A model generated the notes under the pieces. The model was given only the letters and a program-made list of their open reading frames with translations. It searched no databases and was not told the DNA's origin. Below, one piece after another: positions 7,117 to 15,100 of a stretch of DNA of 64,000 bases. How positions within the stretch are numbered: the stretch's first letter is position 1; each line of letters opens with the position of its first letter. This stretch comes from Sphingopyxis jiangsuensis (GTDB lineage: Bacteria; Pseudomonadota; Alphaproteobacteria; Sphingomonadales; Sphingomonadaceae): NCBI RefSeq assembly GCF_016734905.1, contig NZ_JAERPO010000002.1, forward strand, positions 763,524 through 827,523, written 5' to 3'. Position numbers and translations under genes: made by a program.

Positions 7117-9159
7117 CTACCGCCCGCGATGCAGCCGGATCGCCGCGCCGCCGCCCGGCGCCAGCCATAGCCGGTAGCGGTCGCCCTTCTTCACCCTGAT
7201 CGTCTCGTATGCGATGCGGTGCCGCGCGTCGGTCAGATAGGTCGCGCCCTCGCCATCCCTGTAGATCGTCGCGGTATAGCTCTTCCCCGCATCGAGGAAG
7301 TCGAAGCCCAGGTCGAGGGTCCGCGGCGTCGCGTCGTTGACCGCGCCGACATACCAGTCGGCGCTGCCGCGGTCCTTGCGCGCGAACACCGCATAATCGC
7401 CGACCTCGCCCGCGATCAGCCGGCTGTCGGCCCAGTCGACCGGCACGCGCTTGATGAAGTCGAGCTCGCGCGGATGCGCCTCGAGGCTTTCGATGAAATC
7501 GGCCGCCATCTGGATCGGCGAATAGATGGTGACGTATAGGCCGAGCTGCTTCGCGAGCGTCGACGTCATCGGCACATCGTCCGACCCTTTGAGCCCGAGC
7601 ACCCCCGGCGTATAGTCCATCGGCCCCGACAGCATCCGCGTATAGACGAGCGTCGGTTCATGGTCGGGGCTGTTCGCAAACGCGCCCCAGCTGTTATATT
7701 CCATCCCCCGCGCGCCCTCGCGCGCGACCAGATTGGGGTAGGTGCGCCGCAGCCCGGTATCCTTGACCGGCTCGTGCGGGTTGACCGCGATGCGATATTT
7801 CGCCGCCGTCTCGACGACCTTCTGGTGGTGTTGCACCTGCCGCTGGCCGTCGTGCCATTCCATCACCGTCGTCCCCGGCGCCTCGCCCGGCGCGACGATC
7901 CCGCCCGCGTCGGCGACATAGCCGGTCTTGACCGCGCGGACGCCCAGCTCGCCATAGAGCTTCATCGCCGCCTCGAGCTGCTCCTCATAAACCGCGATAT
8001 TGCCGCCGGTTTCATGATGCCCGACCAGCGTCACGCCCTTTTTGCGCGCATAGTCGGCGACCTCCTTCAGGTCGAAATCCGCGACCGGCTCGGTATAGCG
8101 GAACTGGTCGCCGTGGCCGAACCAGTTGACGTTCCATCCCTTGTTCCACCCCTCGACGAGCACGCCGCCGAAACCATGTTTGGCGGCAAAGTCGATATAT
8201 TGCTTGGTCCGCGCGGTCGTCGCGCCGTGGCGCGGCCCCTCGGCCCAGCTCCACGGCCCGCGGATCATTCCCCACCAGATGCCGATATATTTCATCGGCT
8301 TGACCCAGCTCACATCGCCCAGCCTGTTCGGCTCGTTGAGGTTGAGCTCGAGGTCGCTTTCGACCAGCCCCGCCGCGCTGTCGGCGATGCGGATCGTCCG
8401 CCACGGCGTCGCAAAGGGCAGGTCGCGCACGACGCGCGCGCCGCGCGACGACGGCGCGAGCGTGGTGCGGAACTTGCGCCCCTCGACGCGCTTCAGCCAC
8501 ATCGCCGAATAATCGACGAGCGCCGCCTCGTGGAACGACAGATGCGTCCCGTCGTCGAGCCGCATCGTGATCGGCGTGTGCGCGGTCGCCACGCCGTCGA
8601 TCGGCGACTTCTGATAATGTTGTTCGTAGCGGTTCCACTCGCCCGCGGTGATCCACCACGCCGTGCCTTCGGGCGCGATGTCGAACTCGGTCACCTCGTC
8701 GGCGATCCGCGCGGTCGTCAGCCCCTCCTGCGCGGGCAATTCGTACCGAAAGCCGATGCCGTCGTCGAACAGGCGAAAGCGCACATTCATCCGTCGCCCG
8801 CCCCAATTGTCGTCCTGCCGATAGCGGACCAGAAGCTCTTCATAATGGTTGCGGACAAAGCGCCGCTCGCCCCACGGCTGCTCCCACCGTTCGTCGCCGC
8901 GCGCGCGCTCGACGCCCTCGATGGTGAAGCCGCGCTGCAACGCCATCGCATCGGCGAGCATGAAGCCGAGTTTCGACGGCGCGATCAGCAACTTGCCCTT
9001 GCGCGTCAGCGACCAGTGCGGGCGCCGCTCATAATCGGTCGAAAAGGACAGGACGAGGCTGCCGTCGGGCGAGGTCGCGGTCGGCGACGGCGCCGCCTCT
9101 TGCGCCGACACGGGAACAGCCGCGCAGATCAGCGCGAGGGGAGCCAGATATTTCAGCAT
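7117..9159 (-). CDS. Glycoside hydrolase family 97 (alpha-glucosidase type)
   Basis: A 680-residue exported GH97 enzyme. A signal peptide ends at about VPVSAQ, then come an N-terminal beta-sandwich, a catalytic TIM barrel around the middle (KYIGIWWGMIRGPWSW, GFGGVLVEGWNKGW) and a C-terminal beta domain, as in SusB. The barrel carries VKTGYV, a VNPHEP motif with a candidate catalytic Glu, and GMEYNSWG. As I recall the family, VK(S/T)GYV fits the inverting alpha-glucosidase branch rather than retaining alpha-galactosidases, which have an Asp there. The start at 9159 has AAGGACGAG upstream. It probably trims alpha-glucans in the periplasm. No sus-type transporter is adjacent. Confidence 0.92.
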   Translation of the reverse strand: MLKYLAPLALICAAVPVSAQEAAPSPTATSPDGSLVLSFSTDYERRPHWSLTRKGKLLIAPSKLGFMLADAMALQRGFTIEGVERARGDERWEQPWGERRFVRNHYEELLVRYRQDDNWGGRRMNVRFRLFDDGIGFRYELPAQEGLTTARIADEVTEFDIAPEGTAWWITAGEWNRYEQHYQKSPIDGVATAHTPITMRLDDGTHLSFHEAALVDYSAMWLKRVEGRKFRTTLAPSSRGARVVRDLPFATPWRTIRIADSAAGLVESDLELNLNEPNRLGDVSWVKPMKYIGIWWGMIRGPWSWAEGPRHGATTARTKQYIDFAAKHGFGGVLVEGWNKGWNVNWFGHGDQFRYTEPVADFDLKEVADYARKKGVTLVGHHETGGNIAVYEEQLEAAMKLYGELGVRAVKTGYVADAGGIVAPGEAPGTTVMEWHDGQRQVQHHQKVVETAAKYRIAVNPHEPVKDTGLRRTYPNLVAREGARGMEYNSWGAFANSPDHEPTLVYTRMLSGPMDYTPGVLGLKGSDDVPMTSTLAKQLGLYVTIYSPIQMAADFIESLEAHPRELDFIKRVPVDWADSRLIAGEVGDYAVFARKDRGSADWYVGAVNDATPRTLDLGFDFLDAGKSYTATIYRDGEGATYLTDARHRIAYETIRVKKGDRYRLWLAPGGGAAIRLHRGR

Positions 9160-9189
9160 CGTCTCGTCCTTTGGGCCGGCGCGCGTGTT

Positions 9190-9200
9190 GGGGGGGGGGG
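9190..9200. repeat. 11-G homopolymer upstream of the GH97 gene
   Basis: An uninterrupted run of eleven G (C on the coding strand of the GH97 gene) about 30 bp upstream of its ATG. Such runs are prone to slipped-strand changes and to sequencing error. Confidence 0.9.
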
Positions 9201-9298
9201 AAGGCACCGGTTCCTTGCCGTTTCTGCCCGCGCGCGCGGCGCGGGGCAACGGGCTTGCAATCGTATGGGATGGTCGCAGCCCGGCATCCACAGAATTA

Positions 9299-9326
9299 CG
9301 TCATTCCCGCGGCGGCCGGAATGACG
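9299..9326. repeat. Short palindromic intergenic hairpin (CGTCATTC type)
   Basis: The arms CGTCATTCC and GGAATGACG surround a GC-rich loop (9299-9326). This palindrome type is widespread in proteobacterial intergenic DNA. It lies between the yaiI-like gene's stop and the GH97 upstream region and could act as a weak terminator or RNA stabiliser. Confidence 0.7.
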
Positions 9327-9346
9327 CGAACAGGGGTGCCGCTCGC

Positions 9347-9802
9347 TTATCCCCGCTTCAGCCGCACCAGCGCCGCGTCGAGCGCCTGCAGAAATTGCGA
9401 GCGGTCGGCCTTGGTAAAGGGCGGCGGCCCGCCGATCTGGTCGCCGCCCGCGCGCAAATCCGCCATGATCGCGCGCGTCGCGATCGCGGGGCCGATCGAC
9501 GCGGCGGTGAAGGGCTTGCCATTGGGCGCGAGCACCGTCGCCCCCGCTTTCAATGCGCGGTCGGCGAGCAATATGTCGGCGGTGACGACGATGCTCGCGG
9601 CATCGGCGGCCTCGGCGATCCAGTCGTCGGCGGCGTCGAACGCGTCGGACACGACGACCCGCTCGATCAGCGGATGGTCGGGGACGCGCAGCCGCATGTT
9701 GCTGACGACCTTGACCGGCACCTCGTGCCGCCATGCGACGCGATAGATTTCGTCCTTCACCGGGCAGGCGTCGGCGTCGACGAGGATGGCGGGCGTCGTC
9801 AT
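9347..9802 (-). CDS. YaiI/YqxD family protein (DUF188, PIN-like)
   Basis: A 151-residue member of the UPF0178/YaiI family. It begins with the family hallmark ILVDADACPVK and carries VVSNM, VVVTADILLA and GGPPPFTKADRSQF further on. The fold is predicted to be a PIN-like nuclease, with Asp residues in VDADACPV and the TADILLAD stretch as possible metal ligands. The biochemical role is not established. It is the last gene of an overlapping three-gene operon; its start overlaps the TauE-like gene's stop by 4 bp. Confidence 0.92.
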   Translation of the reverse strand: MTTPAILVDADACPVKDEIYRVAWRHEVPVKVVSNMRLRVPDHPLIERVVVSDAFDAADDWIAEAADAASIVVTADILLADRALKAGATVLAPNGKPFTAASIGPAIATRAIMADLRAGGDQIGGPPPFTKADRSQFLQALDAALVRLKRG

Positions 9803-10557
9803 GCGGTCATCCCGTCCCAGAACAGCTTCGCGCCGAGCAGCACCATCAGCACATAGATAAGGATATAAAAGCGTTCCGGATTGATCCGCCGGATCCAGCG
9901 CACGGTGAGCAGCGTCGACACGATGGCGAGCGGCATCAGCAGCAGCGTCGCGACGACGACCTCGCGCGGGAAGGCGCCGAGCCCGACATAGGCGGGCACC
10001 TTGATCCAGTTGACGATCGCGAACAGCAGCGCGTTGGTGCCGACGAAGGTCAGGTGCGGCAGCTTGCGCGGCGCGACCCACATCTGGAAGGGCGGGCCGC
10101 CTGCGTGCGCGATCTGGCTCGCAAAGCCCATCGCGCCGCCGAACAGGCTGCCCACCCAGCCCGGCGACTGCGACGCCGCGACGATCCGCCCGCCGCGCTC
10201 GACCCACAGGCGATAGACGCCAAAGGCAAGGGTGATCGCGCCGAGCGCCGCCATCAGCTGCGCCTCGTTCACCCGGTCGGCATAGACATAGCCCGCGAAC
10301 ACGCCGACCGCCGCGCCGGGCAGCATCCAGCCGATGATCCAGCCGTCCCACGTCTTGCGAAACGCCCAGACGCTGATGACGTCCTGCACAATCAGGATCG
10401 GCAGCAGCAGCGCCGCGGCGGTCGCGGGCGGCAGCACGAGCGCCGCGACCGGCGTCGCGAGCGCGCCGACCCCCGCAAGCCCGCCCTTCGCCATGCCGAG
10501 CAGCACCACGGCGACCAGCAATACGGCAAGCGTCACGGGATCGGCGAGGATCGTCAT
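9799..10557 (-). CDS. TSUP-family (TauE/SafE) membrane exporter
   Basis: A 252-residue integral membrane protein of the TauE/SafE family, proposed to export sulfite or organosulfur anions. It has about eight hydrophobic segments and the glycine-rich duplicated motifs [13 protein letters not shown] (near the N-terminus) and [12 protein letters not shown] (second half), typical of the family. It overlaps ung upstream and the yaiI-like gene downstream by 4 bp each, so the three are almost certainly translated from one mRNA. The substrate is unknown. Confidence 0.9.
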   Translation of the reverse strand: MTILADPVTLAVLLVAVVLLGMAKGGLAGVGALATPVAALVLPPATAAALLLPILIVQDVISVWAFRKTWDGWIIGWMLPGAAVGVFAGYVYADRVNEAQLMAALGAITLAFGVYRLWVERGGRIVAASQSPGWVGSLFGGAMGFASQIAHAGGPPFQMWVAPRKLPHLTFVGTNALLFAIVNWIKVPAYVGLGAFPREVVVATLLLMPLAIVSTLLTVRWIRRINPERFYILIYVLMVLLGAKLFWDGMTA

Positions 10558-11261
10558 TCGGCAGCGGGCATTTCGGGAAGCCGCCAGTCGATCGCGCCGC
10601 GCCCCCTCGCCTCCAGAAAGGCGTTCGCCTGGCTGAACGGGCGCGATCCGAAAAAGCCGTTGTGCGCCGACAGCGGCGACGGGTGCGGCGCGCGCAGCAC
10701 GAGGTGCGGGCTCGCCGTGCCGAGCCCCGCGACATTCGCCGCCTTCTTCTGCGCGTGGCTGCCCCACAGGATGAACACCTTGGGCGCGGCGTCGGCGGCG
10801 ACCGCGGCGACCGCGGCGTCGGTGAAGCGCTCCCACCCCTTTTTCTGGTGCGACGCCGCCTGTCCCGCCTCGACCGTCAGGCAATTGTTGAGCAGCAGCA
10901 CGCCCTGTTCGGCCCAGCTTTTGAGAAAGCCGTGGCGCGCGGGCGGAATGCCGAGGTCGCTGTGAAGTTCCTTGTATATGTTGACGAGGCTCGGCGGCGT
11001 TCGCACCCCTGGCTGCACCGAAAAGCACAGGCCGTGCGCCTGCCCCGACCCGTGATAGGGGTCTTGTCCCAGGATGACGACGCGCACCTCCTGCGGCGGC
11101 GTCGCGTCGAGCGCGGCGAACCAGTCTGCGGGCCGCGGATAGATGGTCTTGCCCTTCGCGCGCTCGCCCGCGAGGAAATCCTTGAGCGCCGCCATATAGG
11201 GCAGGTCGAACTCGCCGCCGATACGCGCGAGCCAGTCGGGATGGAGCTTGACCTCGGCCAT
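10554..11261 (-). CDS. ung: Uracil-DNA glycosylase (family 1)
   Basis: A 235-residue family 1 uracil-DNA glycosylase that removes uracil from DNA in base excision repair. All signature motifs are intact: the water-activating loop GQDPYHG (residues 65-71, Asp67 catalytic), SLVNIYKEL, the uracil-binding LLLNNCLTV, and the DNA-intercalating HPSPLSA loop (His193). The length matches the family. I chose ATG 11261 because AAAGG lies upstream at good spacing and it fits the family N-terminus. It heads the ung/TauE/yaiI operon and diverges from hisE 83 bp away. Confidence 0.97.
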   Translation of the reverse strand: MAEVKLHPDWLARIGGEFDLPYMAALKDFLAGERAKGKTIYPRPADWFAALDATPPQEVRVVILGQDPYHGSGQAHGLCFSVQPGVRTPPSLVNIYKELHSDLGIPPARHGFLKSWAEQGVLLLNNCLTVEAGQAASHQKKGWERFTDAAVAAVAADAAPKVFILWGSHAQKKAANVAGLGTASPHLVLRAPHPSPLSAHNGFFGSRPFSQANAFLEARGRGAIDWRLPEMPAAE

Positions 11262-11344
11262 GCGCGCCTTTGACCCAAGCGGCGCGCCCTTGTCCAGCCG
11301 CGATTGCCCCGCTAGGCAGCGGGGAAAGGAAAGGGGTGTCGGCC

Positions 11345-11671
11345 ATGACAATCGGCGCAGCATTGGAACGGCTTGAATCGGTGGTGAAGGACCGGCTCGC
11401 CGCGGGCGAGGCCGAGGCATCCTATGTCGCGAGCCTTGCCGCCAAGGGGCGCGGGAAAATTGCGCAGAAACTGGGCGAGGAAGCCGTCGAGGCGGTCATC
11501 GCCGCGCTTGGCGAGGACGACCCCGACCTGATCGGCGAGGCGGCCGATCTCGTTTTCCACCTCACCATCCTGCTGTCCGAACGCGGCCTCGCCTGGGGTC
11601 ATGTCGCCGCCGAGATCAACCGGCGGCACGGCACCTCGGGCCACGCCGAAAAAGCGGCGCGCAAGCAATAG
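11345..11671 (+). CDS. hisE: Phosphoribosyl-ATP pyrophosphatase
   Basis: A 108-residue HisE, which hydrolyses phosphoribosyl-ATP to phosphoribosyl-AMP in the second step of histidine biosynthesis. The all-alpha MazG-like fold motif is visible in [14 protein letters not shown] and [16 protein letters not shown], where the Glu and Asp residues bind magnesium. An AGGGG precedes the ATG. In many alphaproteobacteria hisE follows hisF; here no other his gene is in view and it is followed after 8 bp by a HIT protein. Confidence 0.95.
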   Translation: MTIGAALERLESVVKDRLAAGEAEASYVASLAAKGRGKIAQKLGEEAVEAVIAALGEDDPDLIGEAADLVFHLTILLSERGLAWGHVAAEINRRHGTSGHAEKAARKQ

Positions 11672-11679
11672 GAACGACC

Positions 11680-12057
11680 ATGGCGATCGACGCGACCCAG
11701 CCCTATGACGACAGCAATATCTTCGCGCGCATCCTGCGCGGCGAGATTCCGTCGAAGACCGTCTATGATGACGAGCATGCGCTCGCCTTTCACGACATCA
11801 ACCCGCAGGCGCCGACGCACATATTGGTGATCCCCAAGGGCGCCTATGTCAGCTGGGACGATTTTTCGGCGCGCGCGAGCGAGGCCGAGATTGCGGGTTT
11901 CGTCCGCGCGGTGGGCAAGGTCGCGCGCGACCTCGGCCTCGTCGCGCCCGGCTACCGCCTGCTCGCCAATGTCGGGCGCGACAGCCACCAGGAAGTCCCG
12001 CACCTCCACGTCCACCTCTTCGCCGGCCGTCCGCTCGGCCCGATGCTCGCGCGTTAG
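11680..12057 (+). CDS. HIT-family (HINT-like) nucleotide hydrolase
   Basis: A 125-residue histidine-triad protein. The N-terminus has NIFARILRGEIPSKTVYDDE and the C-terminus has the triad HLHVHLF, with His108, 110 and 112. Members hydrolyse AMP-linked phosphoramidates in the cytoplasm. It sits 8 bp downstream of hisE, an arrangement common in sphingomonads and close relatives, and is probably cotranscribed. Confidence 0.95.
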   Translation: MAIDATQPYDDSNIFARILRGEIPSKTVYDDEHALAFHDINPQAPTHILVIPKGAYVSWDDFSARASEAEIAGFVRAVGKVARDLGLVAPGYRLLANVGRDSHQEVPHLHVHLFAGRPLGPMLAR

Positions 12058-12183
12058 AAAAGGCCGACCACCCTTCACTCGTGTGGCAGGGCCGAATTGG
12101 ACCGAACCGGTCTCGCGGCGGGTGGACTCCCGCCCCTGTTTCCAGCAGGATAGGATTCGGGTCGAGTGCGGGGAGACGGGGCG

Positions 12184-15100
12184 ATGACGCGTGCATGGCG
12201 TACATTGGCAGGTCGGCTGACGGCCCGGGCAAGGCTGGCGCTGCTTGTCCCGCTGGGGCTCGCGATGGCCGCGACCGCCGCCGACACCGTGCCGCAGGTG
12301 ACGCTTGCGACCCCCGGCAGCGCGGGCAGCGGCGACGGCGCGATCACCCGCTTCACCCTGCGCTTTTCGGAGGAGATGGTCGCGCTCGGCGACCCGCGCG
12401 CCCGCGCCCCCGCGACGCACGACTGCAAGGTCGGCAGCAGCGCGCGCTGGGTCGACACGCGCACCTGGGTGCTCGCCTTCGACAAGCCGCTCCCCGGCGG
12501 GCTGCGCTGCCATGTCGAGCTGCGCGGCGACCTTGCGACGCTGCGCGGGCTGCGCGTCGTCGGCCACGACAGCTTCGAGATCGACACCGGCGGCCCCTCG
12601 GCGCGCGCGGTGCTCGTCGGCGGCCATTATGACGGGATCGAGGAGGACCAGATCTTCCTCGTCGCGACAAATGTCGCCGCCGACCGCGCCTCGGTCGGGC
12701 GCTTCGCCTATTGCGCGGTCGACGGCATCGGCGAGAAGATCCCCGTCGACGTGCTGCCGCGCGACACCGCGGCACAGATATTGACCGGCCTCGGCGACAA
12801 TAGCTGGCGCGCGCAGTCCTTCGCGCGCAACGCCAGCCTGCCGCTCCGCCTCCCCGCCGCGGGCGCCGACCGCGACGCGGCGCTCGACCGCGTCGTGCCG
12901 CTCAAATGCCGCCGCCCGCTGCCGCCGGGGCGCGAGATGGCGCTCGTCTGGGACGCGCGCATCGCGCAGCAGGGGGTGCCCGGCCGCACCGCCGGGCGCG
13001 ACCAGCGCTTCGACTATGACGTGCGCCCCGCCTTCACCGCCAGGATGTCGTGCAGCCGCGTCAACCCGCAGGCGGGGTGCAATCCGATCAACGATGTCGT
13101 GCTCAACTTCGCCGCGCCCGTTGCGCGCGACACCGCGCTCGCGGCTACGCTCAGCACCGCCGACGGCCAGCGCATCGCCGCGCGCGCGAACGACGACGAC
13201 CGGCACGATCCCTGGCTGACGCAGGTGCGCTTTGCCGGGCCCTTGCCGCGCGACGTCGACGCGACGCTCGTCCTTCCCGCCGACGTCACCGACCAGAGCG
13301 GGCGGCCGCTGTCGAACCGCAGCAATTTCCCGCTCGCATTCCGCATCGACCGCGCGCCGCCGCTCGTCAAATTCGCCGCGCCCTTCGGCATATTGGAGGC
13401 GAGCGAGGGCGGCATGCTGCCCGTCACCGTGCGCGGGGTCGAGGGCAGCATGGCCGAGGCGCGCCTCGCCATGCCCGCGACGGCCTTGCGCGTCGGCGAC
13501 GACGATGCCGCGATCGCGCGCTGGCTCCGCCGCGTCGACGATGCGGGCGGCAGCGACTATCGCGAGGAACGCGACGCGACCGGCAAGGAGGTGCGCGTCA
13601 ACTATACCGGCACCCGATCGGTGTTCGACGGCGCCCCCGCGGGCGGCGAGCGCCGCGACCTGCGCCTGATGCCCCCCGGCGGCGGCAAGGCGTTCGAGGT
13701 CGTCGGCATCCCGCTCGGCCACAAGGGCTTTCACGTCGTCGAGATCGCCAGCCCCGAACTCGGCGCCGCGCTGCTCGGGCGCAAGGCGACGCGCTATGTC
13801 GCGAGCGCCGCGCTCGTCACCAACATGGCGGTGCATTTCAAATGGGGCCGCGAAAATTCGCTCGCCTGGGTGACCGCGCTCGACACGGGCAAGCCCGTCG
13901 CGGGCGCCGATATCCGCATCGTCGACAGCTGCACCGGCCGCCTGCTCGCGCGCGGCACCGCCGACAAGGCGGGGCGCCTCGCCTTCCCCGCCGGCCTCCC
14001 CGAGCCCGAGACCTATGCGAATTGCGAGGACGAGCCCGACCCGACGAACAGCGAGGGCCATGCGCTGATGGTCACCGCGCGTTCGGGCGACGATTTCAGC
14101 TTCACCCTCACCGACTGGGGCAGCGGCATCCGCCCCTATGATTTCGACATGCCCTTCGGCTGGTCCGAACGCGGCGACATCCTCCACACCATCTTCGACC
14201 GCGCGCTCGTCAAGGCGGGCGAGACGGTCAACATGAAGCATGTGCTGCGCCGCCCCGTCGGGCTGGGGTTCAAGGCGCCCGAGCCGATGGCGGGCAAGCT
14301 CCGCCTCGTCCACCGCGGCTCCGACACCGAATTCGAACTGCCCTTTGCCATAACGGCGGCGGGCAGCGGCGAGACGGTGTGGAACGTCCCCAAATCGGCG
14401 CCGATGGGCGATTACGACCTCGTCTTCGTCACCAAGGACCGCCAGGACAAGCGCGATCGCGGCGACGACGAGGAACGCGAAAAGACGATCTGGTCGAACC
14501 AGTCGATCCGCGTCGACGAATATCGCCTGCCGACGATGAAGGCGACGGTGACGGGGCCGAAGGCGGCGCTCGTCCGCCCCGCGAGCGTGCCGCTGTCGTT
14601 GTTCGTCGGCTATCTGTCGGGCGGCCCCGCGCCGAACCTGCCGGTCGAGCTTCGCGCGACCTTCCGGCCAGGCTGGTCGCCGCCCGAGGATTATCGCGAA
14701 TGGAGCTTCGACGGCCGCCCGGTGAAGGAGGGCGTGGTCAAGCTCGACGACGATGGCGAGGAACCCGGCGCCGACGCACCGCTCGCGCGCGCGCTGCCGC
14801 TCGTGCTCGGCGCCGACGGCACCGCGTCGGCGAGCATCGCCGTCGACCGCCCGATTGCCGAACCGACCGCGATGGCGGTCGAGATGGATTATGAAGACGC
14901 CAATGGCGAAACGCTGACCGCCAGCCGCCGCATCACGCTTTACCCCGCGGCGGTGCGGCTGGGGATGAAGACCGACGGCTGGATGATGCGCGACACCGAT
15001 CTCCGCCTCGATTTCGTCGCGCTCGACCTCGACGGAAAGCCGATTCGCGGCCAGCGCGTCGCGGTCGCGCTCTACAGCCGCGCGATCATCACCGCGCGCC

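Noticed and set aside
9181..9291. Longer GH97 start through the poly-G run
   Set aside because: The frame stays open upstream to 9291, but the signal peptide and ribosome binding site fit ATG 9159 and the extension is Pro/Arg-rich with no function.
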